This document shows, in pieces, positions 16,654-24,612 of a stretch of 64,000 nt of DNA. Below the pieces are notes generated by a model. That model had not been told where the DNA came from, did not search any database, and saw nothing but the letters and a program-made list of their open reading frames with translations. The position numbers and the translations under genes were made by a program. The stretch's first letter is position 1; every line of letters begins with the position of its first letter. The DNA comes from Bacillus sp. BP-3 (GTDB taxonomy: Bacteria; Bacillota; Bacilli; Bacillales; Bacillaceae_G): NCBI RefSeq assembly GCF_028401955.1, contig NZ_JAQOTJ010000003.1, positions 248,001 through 312,000 of the forward strand, written 5' to 3'.

Positions 16654-17706
16654 ATGCAAAGAAAAAGACTAAGAGATTTAGATATTAATATCGGAAAATT
16701 AAAACCAGGAACATGTAATGCAATTACAGATGTGGAGGGTGTAATCGTCGGTCACAAAACGATTTTAGATAAGGATGTTTGTTCCGGACTTACCGTTATT
16801 CTACCTAACAACGGGAATCTAGCTGGATCGCATTTTCCAGCAGGCTTTTTTTCTTTTAATGGAACGGGTGAATTCACAGGAAGTCATTGGATTGATGAAA
16901 CAGGTACTTTAGTAACTCCGATTGTTTTTACTGGTAGCCATTTACTTGGATTAGCACATCATTTTCTGTCGCGTGCTACAAGAAGAATTGAAAATTTAGA
17001 ACCTTTCTCAAATGGAATAGTAGCAGAGACGTGGGATGGATGGTTAAGTGACTTAGAAAAAACATCCATGACATACGAAGATTTAGAAGAAGCAATCCTT
17101 CATGCTAAATCTGGCGTAATCGAAGAAGGAAATGTTGGCGGCGGTACAGGGATGATTTGTTTTGAATTTAAAGGCGGTATCGGTACTTCTTCTCGCATAA
17201 TTGAATGTGAATCTGGGACTTATACAGTCGGTGCTCTTGTACAAACCAATTTTGGTAGAAGAGAAGATTTTATTATGAATCATAAACCCGTTGGCAGTAT
17301 ATTAAATGAAATGGAAGTGCCATTACCGTGGAGCACCCCGGAAAATGCAGGTTCTCTTCTCGTTACAGTAGCAACGGATGCACCGTTAGTACCTTCACAA
17401 TGCGAAAGAATATCAAAAAGAGCATCGCTAGCAATGGCTAAATTAGGCGGTATCGGAGAAGAAGGTAGCGGAGATTTCTTCCTGACCTTTTCAACGGGGA
17501 ATTGTTATTCTTACGATAATGAAACACCTCATCCTATCAATATGTTTCCATCAGAACAGTTAGATTTTATTTTTGAAGCAGCGATTGAATCTGTTCAAGA
17601 AGCAATTGTTAATTCTATGTGTATGGCAGAAACGATAACAGGACAAAAAGGGAGACAAGTACATGCATTGCCGTTAGAGCGTTTAGTAGAAATCTTAAAA
17701 TCTTAA
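16654..17706 (+). CDS. P1 family peptidase (DmpA/BapA-like aminopeptidase)
   Basis: 350-residue N-terminal nucleophile hydrolase that self-cleaves into two chains. The autocleavage site is predicted between G233 and S234 (NAGSLLVTVATDAPL), making S234 the nucleophile. The upstream GGGTGMICFEFKGGIGTSSR and downstream EEGSGDFFLTFSTG are family hallmarks. Such enzymes release N-terminal residues from D/L- or beta-peptides. ATG behind AAGGGG. The NIPSNAP gene follows 35 bases later. Confidence 0.88.
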   Translation: MQRKRLRDLDINIGKLKPGTCNAITDVEGVIVGHKTILDKDVCSGLTVILPNNGNLAGSHFPAGFFSFNGTGEFTGSHWIDETGTLVTPIVFTGSHLLGLAHHFLSRATRRIENLEPFSNGIVAETWDGWLSDLEKTSMTYEDLEEAILHAKSGVIEEGNVGGGTGMICFEFKGGIGTSSRIIECESGTYTVGALVQTNFGRREDFIMNHKPVGSILNEMEVPLPWSTPENAGSLLVTVATDAPLVPSQCERISKRASLAMAKLGGIGEEGSGDFFLTFSTGNCYSYDNETPHPINMFPSEQLDFIFEAAIESVQEAIVNSMCMAETITGQKGRQVHALPLERLVEILKS

Positions 17707-17741
17707 ATTGGCAATGTATTATCACCGACAAGGGGGGCTTT

Positions 17742-18089
17742 ATGTTTTATAGACGAAAGTTTTATATTGTAAAAAGTGAGTTTGTCGAGATTTTTAACAG
17801 GCATTTTAATGAAACCAATTTACCAAATCAACTTAAATATGGCTCACGGCTAATAGGCCGATGGATGAAGGATAATGGTGATGATACTGTAGAGGTTTTT
17901 GCAATATGGGAATATGATAGTTACGAGGATTATGTAGAAATTGAATCCAAAGTTAGAAGTGACGAGGCTCATCTTAAACGCATTCATGACTGGTACGAAA
18001 AAAATGGCGGAAGAGAGCATGTATTAAAGGAATATATACTAGAAATGAGAAATGAAGCCTTAGAATCAACTGTAATGAGCGATGAGTAA
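17742..18089 (+). CDS. NIPSNAP family protein
   Basis: 115-residue ferredoxin-like (dimeric alpha/beta barrel) protein. Start ATG 17742 (MFYRRKFYIVKSEFV) behind AAGGGGGG; the longer open frame from 17619 overlaps the peptidase gene. The core has the NIPSNAP pattern (VKSEFVEIFNRHF, GRWMKDNGDDTVEVFAIWEYDSYEDYVEIE). Role unknown. Confidence 0.8.
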   Translation: MFYRRKFYIVKSEFVEIFNRHFNETNLPNQLKYGSRLIGRWMKDNGDDTVEVFAIWEYDSYEDYVEIESKVRSDEAHLKRIHDWYEKNGGREHVLKEYILEMRNEALESTVMSDE

Positions 18090-18199
18090 TATATGAACAA
18101 TAATTTCAAGTATTCTATCTTCGTCAAACAGGCATGATTGTTGAAGAATCATTAGATTTATACAATTTTATTTTCACTTTACAAATAGGGGGTGTATAT

Positions 18200-18664
18200 A
18201 TGTTTTCTCATAATCAAAGCTGTTTTATTTGTAAGAAACACAAAGGAAGTATTTCCGTACCAGGCGATGTTATTTATGAAGATAACTTTGTCTATGTTGG
18301 ACATGTTTATTGGGAAGAAGAAGAAACATATTTAGGCTATCTGATGATCGATACGAAAAGACATACACCGGGTTTAGCGGAAATGAGTGAAAAGGAAGCG
18401 CAAGCATTCGGGCTCATTGTTAATAGAGTAAGCCGGGCTTTAAAAAAATGCGAAGGCGCGGAACATATTTATGCATTTGTATCTGGAAATGGCGTACCAC
18501 ATATGCATCTTATCCCGCGTTATCCGAACACACCGCAAGAGTTTTGGTCTCCAACAAAAATTGCAACTTGGCCAGGGGCGCCTCTAGGAAGAGAAAAAGA
18601 AATCGAACAATTATGCGAAAGGATCAAAATGTATTTGGTGAATGAATATGAATATAACGGATAA
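18200..18664 (+). CDS. HIT family protein
   Basis: 154-residue histidine-triad fold protein, normally a nucleotide-binding hydrolase or transferase. Start ATG 18200 behind AGGGGG. The N-terminal CFICKKH is the common Cys pair of bacterial HIT proteins. The triad region reads VPHMHLIPRYP: the middle (catalytic) and last histidines are kept, but the first position of the usual H-x-H-x-H is Val. It overlaps the PP2C-like gene by 23 bases, so the two are coupled. Confidence 0.85.
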   Translation: MFSHNQSCFICKKHKGSISVPGDVIYEDNFVYVGHVYWEEEETYLGYLMIDTKRHTPGLAEMSEKEAQAFGLIVNRVSRALKKCEGAEHIYAFVSGNGVPHMHLIPRYPNTPQEFWSPTKIATWPGAPLGREKEIEQLCERIKMYLVNEYEYNG

Positions 18665-19481
18665 ACCTCAGCAGTTTTCGTGGGTAGGGAATGAAGAGAT
18701 GTGTATCGATCAAGTGAAAATTGATCAATGCGGCGATGTAATCATCGGGAGATATGGCGGAAACAAAGCCACTGGTGCTAAAAAAAACGAAGATGGAGCA
18801 TTAGTATGGGCCTATGATGACTGGGAATTTGCTATGATTTTAGATGCTCATTATAGTGCGGAAAGTACAGCGCTACTAGTGCAAACGATGCAAAATGAGT
18901 TTTTTAATTTAAAAGAATTGTTAGATGAACCGATAGAAACGGTATTCCAATCCGTAGAAAAATATATATTATCTATTTTTCAATCTGAATCATTTCAACA
19001 ATCTTGCCAGCGTATAAAAGGAGAGACAGCTTGTTTAATTTGTGTACGAAAAGCAAATTATCTTTGGTGGTTATCCGTTGGGGACTGTGTAGTATATCTT
19101 CTGCATGATGAATTACATAAATTAGGTCAGTACACTTTGAATCAACGAAACTTCTATGAATGGGTTGGTTTTGTCAATACATTTTCATTACCAGTACCTT
19201 GTTATTCATCTGGAGTTCGAGAATTGCGTACAGGACATAACCGTATTGTAATGGTGACAGATGGTCTATTGGAATGCGGGGAACATTATTACGAAAAACA
19301 ATGCAACATATATACTGATCTCTATGGAGACAAAGAGAATACACAACTAACCAATCGCATTGAGAAGGTATTACAGCATGTACATGAGCAGCGTGGAAGA
19401 GATAGTGCGACGATTATAAGCTGGGATTATACAAACTCATTACCATCTATTTATCCAAGCGATCAAATATTTCAAAAGTAA
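18642..19481 (+). CDS. PP2C-like protein phosphatase
   Basis: 279 residues with the outline of a PP2C/SpoIIE-type phosphatase: GGNKATGAKKNEDGALVW (nucleotide/metal-loop Asp), FAMILDAHYSAEST (the DGH motif reads DAH), ACLICVRKANYLWWLSVGDCVVYLL and a late GRDSATIISWDY with a metal Asp. Start ATG 18642 or 18648. The DGH to DAH change suggests altered activity. Translationally coupled to the HIT gene. Confidence 0.75.
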   Translation: MNMNITDKPQQFSWVGNEEMCIDQVKIDQCGDVIIGRYGGNKATGAKKNEDGALVWAYDDWEFAMILDAHYSAESTALLVQTMQNEFFNLKELLDEPIETVFQSVEKYILSIFQSESFQQSCQRIKGETACLICVRKANYLWWLSVGDCVVYLLHDELHKLGQYTLNQRNFYEWVGFVNTFSLPVPCYSSGVRELRTGHNRIVMVTDGLLECGEHYYEKQCNIYTDLYGDKENTQLTNRIEKVLQHVHEQRGRDSATIISWDYTNSLPSIYPSDQIFQK

Positions 19482-19511
19482 AGCTTAATACTTATAAAGA
19501 AGGGGAGTAAC

Positions 19512-20078
19512 ATGGATCTTGAAATAGCTTTTGAAGAATTTCCGATTCTAGAATCTACGAATTTAGTATTAAAGAAGATTGAAGATGTTCATTTGCAGGA
19601 CGTATATACAATCTATAGTAACGATAAAGTATTTGAATACTGTGGAATTATCCCGAAACACAATTTGAAGACAGTAAGTAAAATGATTCAGCACTTTGAG
19701 AGAGACTATAACAAACAAAGTAGAATTAAGTGGGGGATTTTTCAAAAAAATAATAGTGATACATTAGTTGGAATTATTGAAGCGATGGATTTTAATCGAA
19801 AGGTAAATATGGTCACAATCGGATACTTTTTAGGGGAAGAATACTGGGGGAAAGGGATTGCATCTGAAGCAGTTCATGCGGTTGTGAAGTTTTTATTTGA
19901 GGATGTCCATATAAATAGAATACAAGCTGAGGTTATGCCAGCAAATGATATATCAAAGAAGGTACTTGTGAAGAACGGATTCCTAAAAGAAGGCTTATTA
20001 AGACAAGCTACTTTATGGTCCGGAAAGGGAATTGTCGATTTAGAAATATATAGTTTTCTTCAAGAGGATTATAAATGA
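19512..20078 (+). CDS. GNAT N-acetyltransferase (RimJ/RimL-like)
   Basis: 188-residue acetyl-CoA-dependent acyltransferase. N-terminal LESTNLVLKKIEDVHLQDVYTIYSND, motif A GYFLGEEYWGKGIASEAVHAVVKF with the acetyl-CoA loop, and motif B AEVMPANDISKKVLVKNGFLKEGLLRQA, typical of the RimJ/RimL branch acting on protein N-termini or small amines. ATG behind AAGGGGAG. Target unknown. Confidence 0.9.
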   Translation: MDLEIAFEEFPILESTNLVLKKIEDVHLQDVYTIYSNDKVFEYCGIIPKHNLKTVSKMIQHFERDYNKQSRIKWGIFQKNNSDTLVGIIEAMDFNRKVNMVTIGYFLGEEYWGKGIASEAVHAVVKFLFEDVHINRIQAEVMPANDISKKVLVKNGFLKEGLLRQATLWSGKGIVDLEIYSFLQEDYK

Positions 20079-20188
20079 TATAAAATAATAAAATTTTGTT
20101 ACAAACACATTAGTGACCTTTATCGTAAAAATAACTATACAAATTAATTTTGAGGAGGCCATAAACGTTTACAATTTCTTTATGTGTA

Positions 20189-20503
20189 ATGGCATTAGGT
20201 ATTTTCATTATATTTGTAGGATATTCTATACGAAGAAAAGGGAATGCTTCATTTATCACAGGAAACAATAAAACCTTTGTTCCAAAAGATGAAAAGAAAT
20301 TAACTGAACGAATAGGTATAGTTGTATTTTCATTTGGCGTTGAGACTGTATTGTTTCCGGTGATCTTTCACGTGATTCATGGTATTGAAGGGTACTATTT
20401 TGCAATATTAGCTTTGCTTCATATAATGGTTGTATTTTTTTCATGTTTTTCGACCAAATGGAAAAGCAGCGCTATCCAAAGAAGGAATAGTTATATAAGC
20501 TGA
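20189..20503 (+). CDS. DUF3784 family membrane protein
   Basis: Small membrane protein with an N-terminal helix (LGIFIIFVGYSIRRKG) and two further helices (VFSFGVETVLFPVIFHVI, YFAILALLHIMVVFFSCF), matching DUF3784. The family usually starts MTF.ISL; here TFTISLCV is readable upstream in frame from 20165, right after GAGGAGG (20152-20158), but no ATG, GTG or TTG exists there and a stop lies at 20162. The first in-frame ATG is 20189. The true start is unclear: a rare start or a damaged gene. Confidence 0.6.
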   Translation: MALGIFIIFVGYSIRRKGNASFITGNNKTFVPKDEKKLTERIGIVVFSFGVETVLFPVIFHVIHGIEGYYFAILALLHIMVVFFSCFSTKWKSSAIQRRNSYIS

Positions 20504-20504
20504 G

Positions 20505-20530
20505 GATCTTCACCAATGAAGATCTTTTTT
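20505..20530 (+). terminator. Terminator after DUF3784
   Basis: GATCTTCA (20505-20512) pairs with TGAAGATC (20517-20524), then six T. Confidence 0.8.
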
Positions 20531-20660
20531 ACATTGAATAACATTAATATAATTACATTCCCTTTCATTAACTTTATAGTGATAAGAAACAGTCATCATT
20601 TATTCTCCGTGTTTGTAATAAAATGATACAAGAACATTCATGTTAACGGGAGGAAGAGGA

Positions 20661-21851
20661 ATGCACCAAAACGATCGGAAAAAGAAATGGAACGACTTTT
20701 CCAAAATAATTCCGCATTCTCTTTTAGATGTGAAAAATGAATTAAAGAAAAAATGTGAAAACAAACAGCTCCCCGTTAAAACATGGAAGTTAACAGAAGA
20801 AGAAACAATGCTAATTCATAAAATTAAAGAACAAACAAGTGGGCGCAACAAAAATAACGTGACGCGAACGCACGCTTATTATCGTTTTTACCTTCGATAC
20901 CCAGAGATACAATGGGCATTGCTTGGGCATATGGTATCGCGTAATGGCGGTTGGAATATGACCGATTTAAAAGGGGAGTTATATACTAGATTATTGTCAG
21001 AAAAAGATCAACTCACCTTCTTTTCTTTTTTAGAACGAGGTAACTGGTTAATCTTTCAGGATGTATATCCGCAATTTTTGTTGTACGAACAAAGTGTAAA
21101 AAAATCAAAAAATTTATTCTATCTTTTACCTTTTTTTCATGTATCAACGTTTATGGAAACGATATGGAATTATTTTTGGAACACAGGTGATCGCTATACA
21201 TTAGCCATTGCCACCGTTATTAATGAACAAAGCTATTTAGAAAAAAGGGTTATTCAAAATGAATATTTTAAAAAGACTGTACTAAATAGTATTGCATTCA
21301 AACTTTACGATTTTTTCCGTTTTAATCATATCCTCTTTCCGTTTTATAAAGATGAGACTAAACAACAAACACTGCTATTCGGTGATACGATGAAACATTT
21401 TACTTCCCTCCATGAACGAATTCTACTCGGAAAACGATTATACTCACTATTATTTCGCCGCGAAAACATCTTACAAAGAGTATTAAACTGGGCTCATGAT
21501 TATCCGCATACTGGTTCACGAAAAGACTACTGGCCGCATTTGTTTTATGATGTAAACGAATCATTTTCTCGTGCATTTTATGAACGCCGAATAAAAAACT
21601 GCCAATTAAGAAAAGGTGCGAATCGCTTATATAGTCCACGATTAATATACGCATGGAAAGACCTTAATCATGAAGAAGCGGAAAGTGAAGACTGGTTTGA
21701 AGACTGGCGCGTTATGGATTATTTAATCGATAAGGGAGAAAGTACAGATGGAAAGATTTATAACGAATACTGCAAAACGCTTGAAAAAATTGAGCTTGCC
21801 ATCTTGGTCAAAAAAAATGTCTTGCTCCGAGAAGAAGCAGGGGAGGAATAA
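20661..21851 (+). CDS. DUF2515 family protein (YppC-like)
   Basis: 396 residues from ATG 20661 (MHQNDRKKKWND; GGGAGGAAGAGG upstream). The NKNNVTRTHAYYRFYLRYPEIQWALLGHMVSRNGGWNMTDL block is typical of DUF2515, as in B. subtilis YppC. The protein is rich in aromatic residues with no catalytic motif. It is followed immediately by a CBO0543 membrane protein in a tight arrangement. Function unknown. Confidence 0.8.
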   Translation: MHQNDRKKKWNDFSKIIPHSLLDVKNELKKKCENKQLPVKTWKLTEEETMLIHKIKEQTSGRNKNNVTRTHAYYRFYLRYPEIQWALLGHMVSRNGGWNMTDLKGELYTRLLSEKDQLTFFSFLERGNWLIFQDVYPQFLLYEQSVKKSKNLFYLLPFFHVSTFMETIWNYFWNTGDRYTLAIATVINEQSYLEKRVIQNEYFKKTVLNSIAFKLYDFFRFNHILFPFYKDETKQQTLLFGDTMKHFTSLHERILLGKRLYSLLFRRENILQRVLNWAHDYPHTGSRKDYWPHLFYDVNESFSRAFYERRIKNCQLRKGANRLYSPRLIYAWKDLNHEEAESEDWFEDWRVMDYLIDKGESTDGKIYNEYCKTLEKIELAILVKKNVLLREEAGEE

Positions 21852-21852
21852 C

Positions 21853-22224
21853 CTGAAAGCTATTGTAGCCGCGATCATTGTCTCTAGTTTAATCGGAACA
21901 TATTTAGATTTATTATTTGTCAATAAACAAATGTATGCCTTTCCAGTGAGACCCTTCCCGCATATATTTACAATTAATATTGCATTTACGTTATTCATAT
22001 TACCTACTTCCACCGCTCTTTTTGTGTGGAGTATGAAAATGTTACCTACATTTTCAAAAATCATATTTATCATTTTGATTGGACTTTGTATGAGTATTTC
22101 TGAACGATTTGCGGAGCAGCTAGGATGGTTCGTTCATAGCGAAGCATGGCATCATTCCTATTCTTTTTTCGGATACATGATTTTCCTGCTTTTTATATGG
22201 AAGTTTTATCGTTGGTTTCAATAA
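21853..22224 (+). CDS. CBO0543 family membrane protein
   Basis: Small protein with four membrane helices (LKAIVAAIIVSSLIGTYLDLLF, FTINIAFTLFILPTSTALFVW, IIFIILIGLCMSISERFAEQ, YSFFGYMIFLLFIWKF), the CBO0543 layout. Reading in frame from ATG 21748 would add 35 polar residues that overlap the DUF2515 gene. GGGGAGGA (21839-21846) points to a start at CTG 21853, giving 123 residues and a sensible N-terminus; a CTG start is rare, so this is tentative. Function unknown. Confidence 0.65.
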   Translation: MKAIVAAIIVSSLIGTYLDLLFVNKQMYAFPVRPFPHIFTINIAFTLFILPTSTALFVWSMKMLPTFSKIIFIILIGLCMSISERFAEQLGWFVHSEAWHHSYSFFGYMIFLLFIWKFYRWFQ

Positions 22225-22450
22225 CAGGAAATTGCGTTAAAGAGATCTAAAAAATAAACAAAAAGATTGTTCGAAATCCTGTATTGAAATTTAAATAAGA
22301 TTTATCATATCTGGCGAGAAGACCCCTACCTCAAGCGTGCAACGGTAGGTGGGGGATGAATCGCTTTTTTGTTTTTTAAGTATATGAATAGAAACGTACG
22401 TTCTTATTTGGTATACTTTGTGTATACAAAACAAGAAAGGGGTATGTCCA

Positions 22451-24157
22451 ATGAAAAAAGCATATTTTTCAATTCGTATCTATAAGAATGCACTGAATCC
22501 GAAATATGTTGAAGCTATAGGGCATGCTCTTTTCGTATTTAACCGTGCGAAGCATTTCGCTTTTCAAACGCAAGTGTTAGAAAAACGTTCTGGTACTTCC
22601 AGACGTTCTGATAGTATGCAGATTACTGTGAAATCACGATTTAGTTTGAATGACTATTATGCAAATAGTGCTGTGCAGGAAGCCAATGCACTATTTTCTT
22701 CTCAGACAGAATTGAAGAAATTGTATATTGAAAATAAAAATGAACAAATGAAAGCTGTAAAAAAGAAGATGAAGAAAACTAAGTCAGATTTGACAGTGCT
22801 GAATAAAATAAAAACATCGTTTATCAAAGGGAAGCCAACGTTCAATAAAACGTCCAAAGAACAACAAAGGGGACAATATTTTGTTGTGCAATTTAAAAAG
22901 AGAACGGATATTTACTATCATGCCTATCAATTTGAGCATGAATATTTGGATGTGCGTATTCAAGCACTTCGTTCTCGGTTAGGGAGCCTTACATTTCAGT
23001 TGGATAGACTACAAAAACTACTTCATAGTTTGAAAAACAAAGTTTCTTCTGTTGTATTTGGGAGTAAAAAATTATTCAAAGCACAACATACTGTAGATGC
23101 TTATGTTCAAAATCATTCACTTTGGGTGCAGGATTTTGAAAAAGCTCGTTACAATCAAATGTTGATTTCAGGTCGAAAAGACGCGAAATCAGGAAACTTT
23201 GTTTTTACATATAATACGGAATCACAATCTTTACACTTTACAACCCCAAACAATGTTGCAGTTGAAATTCCTAATCTTACATTTCCGTATGGACAAGAAC
23301 AAGTGAATGCAGCTGTTCAAAATCAATGGAATTGCAAAGATAAAAAGAATGCAGGGAAACCAATCAGTTGGGCAATTGAAGACCACGGGGAGTACTACAT
23401 TTTTAAATGTTTCGTAGATATTGAAGAGAACCAAAATAAAAACTTCAGCAAATCCGATGGTGTCATTGGAGTAGACTGTAATTTTGACCACTTTGCTTGG
23501 TCAAACATCAATAACCAAGGACAACTTATAAAAACGGGTGTATTATCCTTTGATATTTTAGGTAAAACATCAGAACAAATTACGAAAATAATTGAAGCAG
23601 AGGCCATTGCATTAGTTGATATTGCTGTAAAAGCAAACAAACTGATTGTTGTAGAAAAATTAAACACAACAAAAGAAAAGGTTAAGAATCCTTATGGCAA
23701 CAAAAAAGCAAATATGATGATAAGCATGTTTGCTTATAAAAAGATGATTTCAGCTATGAAAAGCCGTGCTGAGAAGATGGGTGTAGCAGTATTTGAGGTG
23801 AATCCAGCGTACACTTCTCAAATTGGTAAAATCAAATATATGAAACGTTTTGGTATCAGCATTCACCAAGCAGCTTCTTATGTCATTGCTAGAAGAGCAA
23901 TGGGATTGAAAGAAAAACTTCCACCAATTTTGTATTCCCTATTACCGGAGAAGATGGTAGGTCTGCATCATTGGGCGCAATGGAAGTGGCTATCTGGGAT
24001 CCTGTCTGATTTGCGTGTTCACACATTCTATCAGATGGAGCTTTCGAACCATAACAAGATTCGTTCTGTGAACGAACTTTTTCCTTCAGGGGCTCTTACC
24101 GACTTGGAAGTAAAAGGTTTGTCTAAGTTTGAAAGCAGAAAACCCATACCTTGTTGA
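22451..24157 (+). CDS. tnpB: TnpB-related protein, stand-alone
   Basis: 568 residues, longer than the usual about 400-residue TnpB. ATG 22451 behind AAAGGGG. RuvC-I Asp is D342 (VIGVDCN) and RuvC-II Glu is E402 (IVVEKLN). The expected zinc finger (CxxC) after PAYTSQ is missing: the chain goes PAYTSQIGKIKYMKRFGIS directly into IHQAASYVIARRA, so the usual DxNAAxN RuvC-III Asp is not at its place (residues near 470-475). Whether this is a rearranged active site or a nuclease-dead guide-RNA-binding protein is open. No tnpA nearby. Confidence 0.85.
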   Translation: MKKAYFSIRIYKNALNPKYVEAIGHALFVFNRAKHFAFQTQVLEKRSGTSRRSDSMQITVKSRFSLNDYYANSAVQEANALFSSQTELKKLYIENKNEQMKAVKKKMKKTKSDLTVLNKIKTSFIKGKPTFNKTSKEQQRGQYFVVQFKKRTDIYYHAYQFEHEYLDVRIQALRSRLGSLTFQLDRLQKLLHSLKNKVSSVVFGSKKLFKAQHTVDAYVQNHSLWVQDFEKARYNQMLISGRKDAKSGNFVFTYNTESQSLHFTTPNNVAVEIPNLTFPYGQEQVNAAVQNQWNCKDKKNAGKPISWAIEDHGEYYIFKCFVDIEENQNKNFSKSDGVIGVDCNFDHFAWSNINNQGQLIKTGVLSFDILGKTSEQITKIIEAEAIALVDIAVKANKLIVVEKLNTTKEKVKNPYGNKKANMMISMFAYKKMISAMKSRAEKMGVAVFEVNPAYTSQIGKIKYMKRFGISIHQAASYVIARRAMGLKEKLPPILYSLLPEKMVGLHHWAQWKWLSGILSDLRVHTFYQMELSNHNKIRSVNELFPSGALTDLEVKGLSKFESRKPIPC

Positions 24158-24250
24158 ATGGGTATGGTCTGCTAAGCATTTTGTCTTAGTTGTTCCTTTG
24201 GGGAATCCCCTTCCTCAAAAATTCGTTAGGATTTTAGGTGGGGGTAGTTC
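24134..24250 (+). ncRNA. Candidate omega-RNA / right-end RNA of the tnpB element
   Basis: A hairpin overlaps the tnpB stop: AGCAGA (24134-24139) and CCATACC (24144-24150) pair with GGTATGG (24161-24167) and TCTGCT (24168-24173). The palindromic right end follows. In this family the guide RNA is transcribed across the tnpB 3' end and right end, so this fits by position and structure. No promoter or expression evidence. Confidence 0.4.
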
Positions 24251-24300
24251 AATTTCAATAACGCGTATTATGTTGATTTTACATGTATAAAGGATACATA

Positions 24301-24336
24301 AAAAAACGCTGATTTTTTATCATCAGCGTTTTTTTA
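24301..24336. terminator. Bidirectional terminator
   Basis: AAAAAACGCTGAT (24301-24313) pairs with ATCAGCG (24322-24328) plus a T run, just beyond the tnpB element; probably the original terminator of the upstream genes. Confidence 0.85.
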
Positions 24337-24437
24337 TATAATTTTTCGGCATATCCGACACACAACCTGAACACTGAAAGCCGCGCCGCTGCAGCGATAT
24401 ATAAAATCCTGCATATTTCAGAATGTCCGAGAATCAG

Positions 24438-24464
24438 AAAAATCCTTGATACAAAAGGATTTTT
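24438..24464. terminator. Hairpin terminator in spacer
   Basis: AAAAATCCTT (24438-24447) pairs with AAGGATTTTT (24455-24464). It follows a short GC-rich stretch (24385-24410) with no readable gene, perhaps a decayed fragment. Confidence 0.6.
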
Positions 24465-24612
24465 GAAAGTAAATAATTTTTAACAATGATATATTATGTT
24501 AATTGAAAATGTATAGAACTTATATTTTTAGATAAATAAAGACAATAGCACAAGAAAACATGCTCTTTTTACATTTAATATACAAAATACAAAAAAAGGA
24601 GCTTGATTATTC

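Larger units (their letters stand above)
22312..24255 (+). mobile_element. IS200/IS605-type element with tnpB only
   Basis: The left end has a subterminal hairpin (ACCCCTACCT at 22322-22331 with AGGTGGGGG about 15 bases later, extended by GCGA/TCGC) and a T run that may insulate the element. The right end has the matching type, CCCCTTCCTC... TAGGTGGGGG at about 24207-24245. Only one gene, tnpB, lies between; there is no tnpA transposase, so movement needs help in trans. Exact ends cannot be fixed without comparison to empty sites. It sits between a CBO0543 gene and a terminator. Confidence 0.75.

Noticed and set aside
22385-22420. LexA-like palindrome GAAACGTACGTTC before tnpB
   Set aside because: Only about 11 of 14 positions fit the Gram-positive SOS box and no LexA-type spacing to a clear promoter is visible; not enough to claim SOS control.
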